NCBI GenBank assembly: GCA_902826305.1
Contig: CADEEH010000017.1
Coordinates: forward strand, 1-51,538
Length of the DNA: 51,538 bases
Direction: 5' to 3'
DNA from: an uncultured Burkholderiales bacterium
Lineage (GTDB): Bacteria; Pseudomonadota; Gammaproteobacteria; Burkholderiales; Burkholderiaceae_E
A program made the position numbers and the translations under genes. Positions 9,701 through 17,983 of the stretch are shown in pieces (within the stretch, counting starts at the first letter, position 1; each line of letters starts with the position of its first letter). Under the pieces are notes generated by a model, which was given only the letters and a program-made list of their open reading frames with translations, was not told the origin of the DNA and did no database searches.

Positions 9701-9821
9701 CCAGCGACCCCAGCGTCAGGACGATCGCCGTCAGCGCGGCCGGGACCATCGACCAGGCAACCAGCCAGTCGGTCCACCCGGTCGCGCGGCGCTCGGGCTT
9801 CGAGGGTCGCGGCATCGGCAC
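6789..9821 (-). CDS. Membrane-bound GGDEF-EAL protein (7TM sensor, PAS)
   Basis: A 1010-residue candidate bifunctional cyclic-di-GMP enzyme. Layout: one membrane segment (about 21-45), a periplasmic 7TMR-DISM-type sensor region (~50-205), a block of about seven membrane segments (~208-415), a PAS domain (~437-545), GGDEF (~553-710, motif RVGGDEF at 627-633) and EAL (~735-990, signature YEVLVRM). The EAL motif reads EVL, but DDFGAGYSSFSYL and the KIDGGFI motif are kept, so phosphodiesterase activity is possible. No RxxD inhibitory site precedes GGDEF. Start is GTG 9821, or ATG 9815 two codons later; neither has a good ribosome-binding site and both lie at an inverted repeat. It lies between the thiolase and the FadJ-like gene on the same strand, and is a paralogue of the protein at 11253-14285. 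Confidence 0.9.
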   Translation of the reverse strand: MPMPRPSKPERRATGWTDWLVAWSMVPAALTAIVLTLGSLVLWFQMGLRESPADSSPGVSMQVLHDSGAALRLETVLPQLHAAPASRQVIETGGSLDPFWLRIELPTPATPATNQVVVFRSPGLQTVEMWLRDASGTLHGYDRATRQRAGRMLQASPIGFSAALPPRAVDGPLELVARLNASGTARIDVRITDLREARDLLVHTERRGGILFGALAMLAVSGVLIWSAARDPKLLYFAGWSLTGLWLAASTAGFDRSWGLLLPEVIQTQQLRQVVASAYAMFTAMLFRALCAGDLRQRGIGHWSAWTIPASVLTLGLSILLPTRLSTPLFWTLVVTALPVLVASVLLTLFGKSTGPSGSATARFSAVAWLLALIGHLVEAGYTAGVIETRVPGVNNQVATIMSAFLVAFALAEGLNHERRRRVAAQGSALAALQRMRENYDASPIGLFTLDARGAVTESNSAFRRLFGFAADAAVAPTIHFDDVFGQRSMQDLGGKLAGADSAEVELPVDGPGGGRRWFQLRAVRKNDRIEGSIQEITHRKQAEERLAFLAEHDPLTGLINRRGLEACLQQALARTRAGVPASIAYLDLDRFKLVNDLFGHPAGDHVLEQVAARLRETIGRSGQIARVGGDEFVIVFDDSTLAHAEDRCARVLQVLSGSAYTYQDKAFTIDGSIGLIALEDPMSERDAIAASDRACREAKRLGGSKVMVFTEGSDELRSHLEEIRLVAGMREHFPADRMFTVLQPVVSLHHPHADLSYEVLVRMRDADGRVIPPGRFIGAAERNGVMTKIDRWVLEDTLRLLDENPAHRDRVDFVTMNLSGASLNDERFVEDVLAIVRDHPHAAGKLCFEITETIALYDLNNTRRFVDRIKSFGARLALDDFGAGYSSFSYLKELPGDIIKIDGGFIRDVNLNPANFAIARAIIDLGHELGMACVAEWAENADIVRSLLQLGADYAQGYALSRPLPQSKLIAVPNAAALVLDDSILDLIVRHNAGVQQRPGGPKATSLRG

Positions 9822-9851
9822 TGTCGGATCGGAACTTCGCAGTCCGACAGT
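9820..9851 (-). promoter_or_regulatory. Inverted repeat over the start of the GGDEF-EAL gene
   Basis: ACTGTCGGA (9820-9828) and TCCGACAGT (9843-9851) form a perfect 9-bp inverted repeat with a 14-base spacer. In the minus-strand mRNA it would fold into a hairpin whose 3' arm ends inside the GTG start codon (9821-9819). In DNA it could be an operator. The rest of the 197-base gap up to the thiolase stop shows nothing I can name. Confidence 0.5.
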
Positions 9852-10018
9852 AGAGCCGACACGTCACCGGCGATCGAGGACAAACCGCCGCAATCCCCGT
9901 CCGGTCCGACGAGTGACGCGGCAGCGCCGCCGCGTGGAATGTGTCGCAGCGGCGGATGCACGCGTGGGGCGACGGACGGGGCTCGCCGGGTGCCGGACGG
10001 CGGTGGGCGGGCGGCGTC

Positions 10019-11224
10019 CTAGAGCCGTTCGATGATCGTCGCGATCCCCATGCCGCCACCGACACACAACGTGATCAGGCCGCGCCGCCCGCCGGTCCGC
10101 TCGAGTTCGTCGAGCACCGTGGCCAGCAGCATCGCGCCTGTGGCGCCCAGCGGATGGCCGAGAGCGATCGAACCGCCGTTGACGTTGACCTGTTCTTCGG
10201 CGACGTCGAGTTCGCGCATGTAGCGCAACACGACCGCCGCGAACGCCTCGTTGACCTCGAACAGGTCGATGTCGGCGGTGGACAGTTTCGCGCGCGCGAG
10301 TGCCTTGCGGCTGGCCGGCATCGGCCCGGTCAGCATGATCGTCGGGTCGGTGCCGGTCAGCGCCGCCGACACGATGCGTGCCCGTGGCGCCAGGCCGAGT
10401 CGCCGGCCGGCCTCTTCGCTGCCGACCAGCACCAGGGCCGCGCCGTCGACGATGCCCGACGAGTTGCCGGCGTGATGCACGTGACGGATCCGCTCGACCT
10501 GCGGGTACTTGAGCAGTGCGACGTCGTCGTAGCCGAGTAAACCCAGCTTCTCGAACGACGGCTTCAGTTGCGCCAGGCCGGCCAGCGAGGTGTCCGCGCG
10601 AACCGTCTCGTCGCGTTCGAGGATCATCAGGCCGGTCTCGTCGCGCACCGGCACCAGCGAGCGGTCGAAGCGGCCGGCGGCCTGCGCCGCGGCCGCCTTG
10701 TGGTGCGACTTCATCCCGAACTCGTCGACCGTCTCGCGCGACAGCTCGTCCATCGTCGCGATCAGGTCGGCGCCGATGCCCTGCGGCACGAAGCCGGTGC
10801 GCAGGTTGGTCTGCGGATCGAGCGCCCATGCGCCCCCGTCGGCACCCATCGGTACCCTCGACATCGATTCGACCCCGCCGGCGACCACCAGGTCCTCCCA
10901 CCCGGAGCGGACCTTGGCCGCCGCCAGGTTGACCGCCTCGAGGCCCGATGCGCAGAACCGGTTGATCTGCACGCCGGCGACCTGCTGATCCCAGCCGGCA
11001 ACCAGCGCTGCGGTCTTGGCGATCACCGCACCCTGGTCCCCGATCGGGGTGACGCAGCCGATGACGACGTCGTCGACCAGCGCGGTGTCCAGGTCGTGCC
11101 GGCGTTGAAGTTCGGTCATCAATCCGGCCAGCAGCCGGACCGGCTTGACCTCGTGCAGCGATCCGCTGGACTTGCCGCGGCCGCGCGGCGTGCGGATCGC
11201 GTCGTAGACGAAGGCTTCGGCCAT
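10019..11224 (-). CDS. Acetyl-CoA C-acyltransferase (thiolase)
   Basis: Thiolases cleave 3-ketoacyl-CoA to acetyl-CoA plus a shortened acyl-CoA, the last step of beta-oxidation, or condense two acetyl-CoA. The 401-residue product has the acyl-accepting Cys in [16 protein letters not shown], the active-site His in [16 protein letters not shown], and the C-terminal Cys motif [18 protein letters not shown] 11224 ([18 protein letters not shown]) follows AAGGAGAA at a good distance; longer in-frame extensions lack family similarity. It starts 28 bases after the stop of the upstream GGDEF-EAL gene and precedes the second one, so co-transcription is likely. It would supply the ketothiolase partner to the FadJ-like protein. 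FadA/FadI-type versus acetoacetyl-CoA specificity cannot be decided here. Confidence 0.93.
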   Translation of the reverse strand: MAEAFVYDAIRTPRGRGKSSGSLHEVKPVRLLAGLMTELQRRHDLDTALVDDVVIGCVTPIGDQGAVIAKTAALVAGWDQQVAGVQINRFCASGLEAVNLAAAKVRSGWEDLVVAGGVESMSRVPMGADGGAWALDPQTNLRTGFVPQGIGADLIATMDELSRETVDEFGMKSHHKAAAAQAAGRFDRSLVPVRDETGLMILERDETVRADTSLAGLAQLKPSFEKLGLLGYDDVALLKYPQVERIRHVHHAGNSSGIVDGAALVLVGSEEAGRRLGLAPRARIVSAALTGTDPTIMLTGPMPASRKALARAKLSTADIDLFEVNEAFAAVVLRYMRELDVAEEQVNVNGGSIALGHPLGATGAMLLATVLDELERTGGRRGLITLCVGGGMGIATIIERL

Positions 11225-11252
11225 CTCGTGTTCTCCTTGGGTCGCGCCCTGC

Positions 11253-14200
11253 TCAGGCGCCGGCCATCCGCACCGGCCGCCCGATCGCGTCTCCCTGCGC
11301 GAAGTCGGCCCCGAGCCGACGCAGCGTGGCGACGATCGCCGCATGTTCGGCCCACTCGGCGACGCTCTGCATGCCGAGCCGGTGGGCCAATGCGATGATC
11401 GTCTCGGTGATGCCGACGTTGACCGGATCGTGCCCGAGCGAACGCGTGAAGCTGCCGTCGATCTTCAGCAGGTCGGCCGGCAGTTCGCGCAGGTAGCTGA
11501 ACGAAGTGTACCCGGCACCGAAGTCGTCCAGCGCGACCCGGACCGCCTGCGCCTTGAAGCGGTCGAGCACCCGCCGCGTGTTGGCCAGGTCGTACAGCGC
11601 GACACCTTCGGTGATCTCGATGCACAGTCGCGCGGCGAGCGGGCCGCTGGCCCGCAGCATCGCCAGGGCGTCGGCGATGAATCGTTCGTCGTTCAGCGAC
11701 GAACCGCTCAGGTTCATGCTGACGTACTGCAGGTCCGGATGACGGCTGCCGTGCCGGTCGAGCCATTCGAGCAGCGACTCGAGCATCCAGCGGTCGATCA
11801 CGCAGACCAGCCCGTTGCGTTCGGCGGCCTTGATGAACCGGGCCGGATAGATGATGTCGCCGTCACGGGTGCGCAGCCGCGACAACGCCTCGAACGCGAT
11901 CGGCGACTCGGTCGCCGACAGCGCGGCGATCGGTTGCGCGACCCAGAACAGCGACTGGCCGGGCGCCGACTCGCGCAGCAGCGAGACGATGCGCCGGGTC
12001 TCGCGTTCCTGATGCAACGCCCCGCTCGGGTCGGCCGCGACCCGAAGCCGCGATCCGCCCTGGCGCTTGGCGTCCGCGCAGGCGCGTTCGGCCGCGCTGA
12101 CCATGTCGTCCTTGCCGATCTCCCGATCGAGCGCGACCAGTCCGATGCTGGCGTCGATCGCGAACGCCTTGTCGTCGATCGAGAACGGCTCGTCGCGGAT
12201 CGCCGACAGCAGCGCGGCGCAGCGACGGTTCGCCTCGCCGGACAACGAGCCCGCGACCAGCGCGACGAACTCGTCGCCGCCGACCCGGCCGAGCACGCTG
12301 TGTTCACCGAGCGCCTGCTGCATCCGCTCGGCGCTCTTGCGCAGCACCTGGTCACCCGCGTCGTGACCGAACAGGTCGTTGACCAGCTTGAAGCGGTCGA
12401 AATCGATGTAGGCCAGGCCGGCGCCTTCGGCGGGTGGATCGTCCAGCCATTGCTGCAGCCGCATCTCGAAGCCGCGCCGGTTCAGCAGCCCGGTCAGCGA
12501 GTCGTTCTCGGCCAGCCGGCGCAACTGCCGTTCGGCCTCGGTGCGCGCGGTGATGTCCTCGATGTGGCCTTCGATGCGACCCTCGTCGAGCCGCACCTCG
12601 ACCCGGAAGCGCCGGTCGCCCAGGTCGCCTTCGAGCGACCGGTGACCGTCGCCGGTGGTTGGTGTCGGGCTCGGCGCGCCGGCCAGCGCGGCCAGCGTGG
12701 AGCCGGAGAACAACGTCTGCCAGCGCAGCCCGTGGTCCTCGGCAGGCGGGAACGGCAGGCCGAGCAGGCGGGCGAAGCCGGGGTTGAAGCCGAGCACCCG
12801 GCCCTCGCGGTCGAGCGAGAACAGGCCGACCGGCACGCCCTGGTAGTGACGCGCCAGTCGCTGGCCGGCGAGCACCGCGTTCGCCTCGGCGTCGCGGCGC
12901 GCGCGCCGATCGGTCAGCAGCTGCGCGGCCAGCGCGATGCTGACGACTATCGAGGCGCCGATGCTGCCGATCCGCATGCTGAGCCCGAACGGGCGGGTGC
13001 CCAGGATGCCGACCGCGGCGAGCACCTCGATGATCCCGCACAACGCGGCGAAGATCCAGGCGCCGAAGTAGATCACCGAGGACGCGGTGGGTCGCTCGAG
13101 CGCGATGCGGATCATCGCGACACCGAATACCGGCGCACCGACCAGCATCGCCACGTAGAGCACGAACAGGAACCAGGACATCGGCAGCACGAAGGCCGCG
13201 ACCACCAGGCCCACCGCCATCGGCATCAGCCACGCGGTCCAGCGGTCGGTCCACGCGATCTGGCGGATGTCTTCGCGGAACATCGAGCGGAACAACGCGA
13301 CGTTGAACAGCACGTGCAGCGCGTAGATCAGCGAGTGGGCCTGGCGATCGATCAGCCAGGGCGCGGCGACCACCCAGGCGCGCTCGAGCCCGGCCGAGAA
13401 CGCCGCGGCGCCCAAGCTGGTCAGGTTGAGGCCGGCCAGCAGCAGATAGTTGAAGTCGCGGGTCAGCATCGCAATCACCAGGCTCGCCAGCGCGAGCGCG
13501 AGCAGGCTGCCGGCGAGCAGGCCGGCGCGCTGCACGCTGACCTGCTCGAAGCGGATCAGGTCGTCGAGGTCCCACAGGTAGGCGTCGATGCTGGCGCGAC
13601 TCACCGCGTTCATCCGGACCAGAAGGCTCGAACCGCTCGGCCAGTCCGGGTCCAGGTGCAGCCGGAAGCCGCGCACGGTCGCCGACAGCGGACCGCGCTG
13701 GATGCTCGCGCGCACGCTGGCATCGTGCAACAGCATCGATCCGTCCGGAGCGACGACCCAGGCATTGACCGAATCGAGGAAGACCGAACGGAATTCGATC
13801 GCCGCCGACGAGTGCCGATCCGACGGCAGGTCGACCAACGCCCAGACCGGGAGCCGATCGTAGCCGGTGGTGATCTCGCCGGTGCGCGCGGGCTGGGCCC
13901 GCAAGGTCGGGATCAGCGCCGTGGGATCGGTCGGCGCCTCCATCCGTGCGACCTGGCGCACGAGCAGCGGACTCGCATCCGGCGGATAGAGCGGCGCGAA
14001 ACCGAGGCGGAAGGTCAGGACCGCGCCCAGCAGCGCCAGGCCGAGCGCGCCGGCGCCGAGCAGCCAGCGTCCGATCCGGTTGTCCAGGCGCAACGCATCC
14101 ATCACACCGCCCGGTCGGGACTCGGGCGATGCAATCGGCGCGGCCGAAGCCGATGCCCGGCCGGCATCGGGGGTCGGTGCTGAGGGGTCGTTTGCGGCGT

Positions 14201-14285
14201 CCGGGGACATAACGGAATCCGACGGATCCTGGGAGCCCCCGGCGACGGCCGCCGCGGTGGGCGCGATCGGTGGTGGGCCTTGCAT
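11253..14285 (-). CDS. Membrane-bound GGDEF-EAL protein, second paralogue
   Basis: A 1010-residue protein with the same order as the protein at 6789-9821: Ala/Pro-rich N-terminus, membrane segment ([18 protein letters not shown]), periplasmic sensor region, seven-segment membrane block, PAS, GGDEF (GRVGGDEF, about residues 667-673) and EAL (FEALSRL, EAL at about 799). Both catalytic signatures are canonical ([13 protein letters not shown] also present), so it could make and degrade c-di-GMP. No RxxD I-site is visible before GGDEF. The start is uncertain: ATG 14285 (used here), ATG 14210 or ATG 14102 all precede the first membrane segment. It heads the minus-strand run and is divergent from livH. 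Confidence 0.9.
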   Translation of the reverse strand: MQGPPPIAPTAAAVAGGSQDPSDSVMSPDAANDPSAPTPDAGRASASAAPIASPESRPGGVMDALRLDNRIGRWLLGAGALGLALLGAVLTFRLGFAPLYPPDASPLLVRQVARMEAPTDPTALIPTLRAQPARTGEITTGYDRLPVWALVDLPSDRHSSAAIEFRSVFLDSVNAWVVAPDGSMLLHDASVRASIQRGPLSATVRGFRLHLDPDWPSGSSLLVRMNAVSRASIDAYLWDLDDLIRFEQVSVQRAGLLAGSLLALALASLVIAMLTRDFNYLLLAGLNLTSLGAAAFSAGLERAWVVAAPWLIDRQAHSLIYALHVLFNVALFRSMFREDIRQIAWTDRWTAWLMPMAVGLVVAAFVLPMSWFLFVLYVAMLVGAPVFGVAMIRIALERPTASSVIYFGAWIFAALCGIIEVLAAVGILGTRPFGLSMRIGSIGASIVVSIALAAQLLTDRRARRDAEANAVLAGQRLARHYQGVPVGLFSLDREGRVLGFNPGFARLLGLPFPPAEDHGLRWQTLFSGSTLAALAGAPSPTPTTGDGHRSLEGDLGDRRFRVEVRLDEGRIEGHIEDITARTEAERQLRRLAENDSLTGLLNRRGFEMRLQQWLDDPPAEGAGLAYIDFDRFKLVNDLFGHDAGDQVLRKSAERMQQALGEHSVLGRVGGDEFVALVAGSLSGEANRRCAALLSAIRDEPFSIDDKAFAIDASIGLVALDREIGKDDMVSAAERACADAKRQGGSRLRVAADPSGALHQERETRRIVSLLRESAPGQSLFWVAQPIAALSATESPIAFEALSRLRTRDGDIIYPARFIKAAERNGLVCVIDRWMLESLLEWLDRHGSRHPDLQYVSMNLSGSSLNDERFIADALAMLRASGPLAARLCIEITEGVALYDLANTRRVLDRFKAQAVRVALDDFGAGYTSFSYLRELPADLLKIDGSFTRSLGHDPVNVGITETIIALAHRLGMQSVAEWAEHAAIVATLRRLGADFAQGDAIGRPVRMAGA

Positions 14286-14402
14286 GTCGCCATGCAGCGT
14301 ACCAGATCGCCGGCTCCGTTTCCGGGCCGATCCGTGGTTTGAACCCGACATCGGACGACGGATATGGCAGCATCCCGGAAACGCGCTGCCCGCGGGGAAC
14401 GG
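14286..14402. promoter_or_regulatory. Divergent promoter region, GGDEF-EAL / livH
   Basis: These 117 bases separate the start of the minus-strand c-di-GMP/beta-oxidation run from the plus-strand transporter operon, so both promoters should lie here or just inside the reading frames. I see no convincing sigma-70 hexamer pair and no clear palindrome. Confidence 0.4.
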
Positions 14403-15278
14403 ATGGAGGTCCTGCAACTGACGATCGCCGGGATCGCGCTCGGTTGCATCTACGGGCTGATCGCGATCGGCTTCGTGCTGATCTACAAGGCCACCGAGGT
14501 CGTCAACTTCGCCCAGGGCGACCTGATGATGCTCGGGGCCTTCGTCGCCTTCACGTTCGCGTCGATCTGGGGGCTGCCGTTCGCTCTCGCGGCGCTGCTC
14601 GCCGTCGCCACGATGGCGGTCTTCGGCGCGGCTTTCGACCGTTGGCTGCTGCGCCCGATCATCGGCCAGCCCCAGTTCTCGGCGGTGATGATGACGATCG
14701 CGGCCGGTTTCGTGATCCGTGGCGTCGCGACGATGATTCCCGGCTGGGGGACCGACACCCACGCGTTCAAGGCGCCGTACTCGGAGCGGGTGATCGCGCT
14801 CGGGGGCGTATCGATATCCAGCGACAGCCTCGCGATCATCGGGGGCACGATGATCCTGTGCGCGGCGCTGTTCGTGTTCTTCCGTGGCACGCGCATCGGC
14901 GTCGCGATGCAGGCGGCCTCGCAGAACCAGCTCGCCGCCTACTACATGGGCATTCCGGTCAGGCGCGTGTGCACGATCATCTGGGCGATGTCCGCCGGCG
15001 TGGCCGCGATCGCCGCGGTGCTGCTCGCGCCGATCCAGTTCGTCCACAGCAACATGGGTTTCGTCGGGCTGAAGGCGTTCCCGGCGGCGGTGGTCGGCGG
15101 CTTCGGCAGCATCCCGGGTGCGCTGGCCGGCGGGCTGGTGATCGGGCTGGTCGAGTCGTTCGCCGGCTTCTACCTGCCCGAAGGCTTCAAGGACGTGGCG
15201 CCCTACGTGGTGGTGCTGGCGGTGCTGATCGTGCGCCCCTCCGGGCTGTTCGCCGCGACACGGCGCAAGAAGGTCTGA
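14403..15278 (+). CDS. livH: Branched-chain amino acid-type ABC transporter permease, LivH family
   Basis: Inner-membrane permease of the HAAT (LivH) family, 291 residues, about eight hydrophobic segments. It begins MEVLQLTIAGIALGCIYGLI, and YKATEVVNFAQGDLMMLGA is the LivH-specific signature. ATG 14403, with GGGGAA upstream, fits the family N-terminus better than the in-frame ATG at 14364, which would add 13 basic residues. It is the first gene of an operon with livM, livG, livF, an acyl-CoA ligase and a binding protein. The permease family moves branched-chain amino acids, but also urea, aromatic acids and other carboxylates. The ligase in the operon argues for a carboxylic-acid substrate. 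Confidence 0.92.
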   Translation: MEVLQLTIAGIALGCIYGLIAIGFVLIYKATEVVNFAQGDLMMLGAFVAFTFASIWGLPFALAALLAVATMAVFGAAFDRWLLRPIIGQPQFSAVMMTIAAGFVIRGVATMIPGWGTDTHAFKAPYSERVIALGGVSISSDSLAIIGGTMILCAALFVFFRGTRIGVAMQAASQNQLAAYYMGIPVRRVCTIIWAMSAGVAAIAAVLLAPIQFVHSNMGFVGLKAFPAAVVGGFGSIPGALAGGLVIGLVESFAGFYLPEGFKDVAPYVVVLAVLIVRPSGLFAATRRKKV

Positions 15279-15300
15279 GGACGGACGGCGAGCTCGCCCG

Positions 15301-16377
15301 ATGCGTTTCCACTTCCACACCCGCTACGAACAGGACCTGCGCATCTTCCGCGACCGGACCGCGGCCGGCTGGTACGCGGCGCTGCTGGTCGCGCTGCTGC
15401 TCGCGCCGTGGATCGTGTCCGACTACTACCGCACCCAGCTCGCGTTCATCTTCGTGATGAGCATCGTCGGTTTCGGCCTGATGCTGCTGGCCGGGTTCAC
15501 CGGCCAGATCTCGATGGGCCATGCGGCGTTCCTCGCGATCGGCGCCTACACCGAAGCGCTGCTGCAGGCCGCCGGGTGGCCGGCGCCGGTGTCGTTTCCC
15601 GCTGCGGTCCTCGCCGCCGCGGCCGCCGGGGTGATCGTCGGCCTGCCGGCGCTGCGACTGAGCGGCATCTACCTGGCGATCGCCACGCTGTCGTTCGGCT
15701 TCATCGTCGAGGAGGTGCTCGCGCGCTGGGAAGCGGTCACCGGGGGCAACTCCGGCCTGACCGTGTCCTCGCTGGTGCTGCTGCCCGGCGTGCGGGTGAA
15801 CCAGTTCGGGCTGTACTTCGTCGGGCTGGCCTGTGTGATCGCGGTCGGCTTCGCGCTGCGCAACCTGCTGCGCAGCCCGACCGGTCGCGCGTTCGTCGCG
15901 GTGCGCGACTCGGAGATCTCGGCACAGAGCATGGGTGTGAACCTGGCGCGCACGAAGACGCTGTCGTTCGCGATCTCGGCCGGCATCACCGGGCTGGGCG
16001 GCGCGTTGTACGCGCACCAGATCCAGTTCCTGAGCCCCGAGCAGTTCACGCTGCTGGTGTCCATCGAGTTCCTGATGATGATCGTCATCGGCGGCATGGG
16101 GTCGCTGCACGGCGCGGTGCTCGGTGCGGTGTTCGTGATCGGCCTGCCGCAGGTGATCGCGATGGCCAAGGACTGGCTGCCCGCGGGCATCGGCTCTCAG
16201 CCGGGATTGAAGCCGGCGCTGTTCGGTGCGCTGATGATCACGTTCCTGCTCGTCGAGCCGCTCGGCCTGTACGGGCGCTGGGTCAAGACCCGCACCTGGT
16301 TCTCGTTGTTTCCGCTGTACCGGCGCGACACCTTCCGGCGCCAGAAGGCGTACATGAAGTCGGAGCGCTTCCGGTGA
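15301..16377 (+). CDS. livM: Branched-chain amino acid-type ABC transporter permease, LivM family
   Basis: Second permease subunit, 358 residues. LivM signature segments are visible: GFTGQISMGHAAFLAIGAYT, LPALRLSGIYLAIATLSFGF and AISAGITGLGGALYAHQ, and the C-terminal half has IGGMGSLHGAVLGAVF. It pairs with LivH to form the membrane channel. It starts 22 bases after livH, and its TGA overlaps the GTG start of livG (GTGA at 16374-16377), indicating coupled translation. The C-terminus is long and basic (RRDTFRRQKAYMKSERFR), cytoplasmic by the positive-inside rule. Confidence 0.92.
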   Translation: MRFHFHTRYEQDLRIFRDRTAAGWYAALLVALLLAPWIVSDYYRTQLAFIFVMSIVGFGLMLLAGFTGQISMGHAAFLAIGAYTEALLQAAGWPAPVSFPAAVLAAAAAGVIVGLPALRLSGIYLAIATLSFGFIVEEVLARWEAVTGGNSGLTVSSLVLLPGVRVNQFGLYFVGLACVIAVGFALRNLLRSPTGRAFVAVRDSEISAQSMGVNLARTKTLSFAISAGITGLGGALYAHQIQFLSPEQFTLLVSIEFLMMIVIGGMGSLHGAVLGAVFVIGLPQVIAMAKDWLPAGIGSQPGLKPALFGALMITFLLVEPLGLYGRWVKTRTWFSLFPLYRRDTFRRQKAYMKSERFR

Positions 16378-17165
16378 ACACGTCCGCCGCCCCGTTGCTG
16401 ACGGTCGAGAAGCTCGGCAAGCGCTTCGGCGGGCTCACCGCGGTCGACGACGTCGGCTTCCAGGTGCGCGAACGGGAGATCTTCACGATCATCGGCCCCA
16501 ACGGCGCGGGCAAGACGACGATCTTCAACCTGATCAGCCTGGTCTACCCGGCGAGCACCGGGCGCATCGTGTTCCGCGGCGAGGACCTGACGGGCCTGGC
16601 GCCGCACCAGGTCGCCACGCGCGGCATCGGCCGCACGTTCCAGAACATCGAACTGTTCGAACACGCCACGGTGCTGCAGAACCTGCTGATCGGCCGCCAC
16701 ACCCACGCGCGTCGCAACCTGTTCGCCGAAGCGCTGTTCCTGCCGTCGGTGAAGGCCCGCGAACTCGCGCACCGCGAGGCGGTCGAACACGTCATCGACT
16801 TCCTGGACCTGCAGGCGCACCGCGACGCGCTGGTCGCCGGCCTGCCGTACGGCGTGCGCAAGATGGTCGAGCTGGCGCGGGCACTCGCGATGCAACCGAC
16901 GCTGCTGCTGCTCGACGAGCCGTCATCCGGCCTGAACGTCGAGGAGACCGACGATGTCGCGTTCCGGATCACCGACATCCGCGACCGGTTCGGCGCGACC
17001 GTGCTGATGGTCGAACACGACATGAACCTGGTCTCGCGGGTGTCCGACCGGGTGCTCGCGGTCAACTACGGGCGAGTGCTCGCCGAAGGCTCCGCCGCCG
17101 AGGTGCGGTCACATCCGGAGGTGATCGCCGCCTACCTCGGCCAGCCGGCGGATGGCGGGCCATGA
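16374..17165 (+). CDS. livG: ABC transporter ATP-binding protein, LivG family
   Basis: First ATPase of the HAAT transporter, 263 residues. Walker A is GPNGAGKTT, followed by the LivG-type TRGIGRTFQNIELF. The ABC signature is diverged: LPYGVRKMVELARAL in place of LSGGQ, which is common in LivG. Walker B is LLLLDEPSSGLN and the switch His is in VEHDMNLV. It starts with GTG 16374 overlapping the livM stop, giving VNTSAAPLLTVEKLGKRFGG. Its stop overlaps the livF start as ATGA (17162-17165). Confidence 0.93.
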   Translation: MNTSAAPLLTVEKLGKRFGGLTAVDDVGFQVREREIFTIIGPNGAGKTTIFNLISLVYPASTGRIVFRGEDLTGLAPHQVATRGIGRTFQNIELFEHATVLQNLLIGRHTHARRNLFAEALFLPSVKARELAHREAVEHVIDFLDLQAHRDALVAGLPYGVRKMVELARALAMQPTLLLLDEPSSGLNVEETDDVAFRITDIRDRFGATVLMVEHDMNLVSRVSDRVLAVNYGRVLAEGSAAEVRSHPEVIAAYLGQPADGGP

Positions 17166-17983
17166 CCGTGCCTGAAGGCACCATCGACACGACCACCGCG
17201 GCAGCAGGTGCCGCCGCGCCGATCCTGCGGCTGGCCAACATCGAAACCGGCTACGGTCCGGTGCAGGCGATCCGCGGCGTCAGCCTCGAGGTGCGCGCGG
17301 GCGCGATCGTCACCGTGCTCGGTGCCAACGGCGCCGGCAAGACCACGATCCTGAAGACGATCTCCGGCATCGTCGATCCGTCCAAGGGAACGGTCGAGTT
17401 CGACGGCGAACCGATCCAAGGTCGGGACCCGGACTGGATCGTTCGCCGTGGCATTTCCCACGTGCCCGAGGGGCGCGAGGTGTTCCCGCTGCTCTCGGTC
17501 CGCGACAACCTGATGATGGGCGCCTATACGAGGGGCGATCGCGCCGGCGTCGCCGCCGACCTGGAGCGGATGTACGGCTACTTCCCGATCCTCGCCGAAC
17601 GCCAACGGCAGGAGGCCGGACAGTTGTCCGGCGGCCAGCAGCAGATGCTGGCGATCGCACGCGCGCTGATGGCACGGCCGCGACTGCTGCTGCTCGACGA
17701 GCCGAGCCTGGGCCTGTCGCCGCTGCTGGTGCGCGAGATCTTCGCGATGATACGGCGTGTCAACCGGGAGCAGGGCACGACGATGCTGCTGGTCGAGCAG
17801 AACGCCAGCGTCGCGCTCGCACACGCCGACCACGGCTACGTGCTCGAGGTCGGGCGGATCGTGCTCGAGGACACCTGCGAGCGGCTGATGCACAACGCCG
17901 ATGTGCGCGAGTTCTATCTCGGGGTCAAGGCCGCGTCGGTGCGCGGCGAGCAGCGCTGGAAGCGACGCAAGCAATGGCGCTGA
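17162..17983 (+). CDS. livF: ABC transporter ATP-binding protein, LivF family
   Basis: Second ATPase, 273 residues, with Walker A GANGAGKTT, the LivF-type HVPEGREVFPLLSVRDNL, ABC signature LSGGQQQMLAIARAL, Walker B LLLLDEPSLGLSP and switch LLVEQNASVAL. There is an Ala/Thr-rich N-terminal extension of about 20 residues and a basic C-terminal tail (GEQRWKRRKQWR). The 3' end overlaps the start of the acyl-CoA ligase gene by 10 bases, tying the ligase to the transporter operon. Confidence 0.93.
   Translation: MTVPEGTIDTTTAAAGAAAPILRLANIETGYGPVQAIRGVSLEVRAGAIVTVLGANGAGKTTILKTISGIVDPSKGTVEFDGEPIQGRDPDWIVRRGISHVPEGREVFPLLSVRDNLMMGAYTRGDRAGVAADLERMYGYFPILAERQRQEAGQLSGGQQQMLAIARALMARPRLLLLDEPSLGLSPLLVREIFAMIRRVNREQGTTMLLVEQNASVALAHADHGYVLEVGRIVLEDTCERLMHNADVREFYLGVKAASVRGEQRWKRRKQWR

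Noticed and set aside
11343-14183. Long open frame on the plus strand opposite the second GGDEF-EAL gene (946 codons)
   Set aside because: It is rich in Arg, Gly, Gln and Asp, has no domain pattern, and mirrors the codon structure of the well-supported minus-strand gene. High GC produces such shadows.
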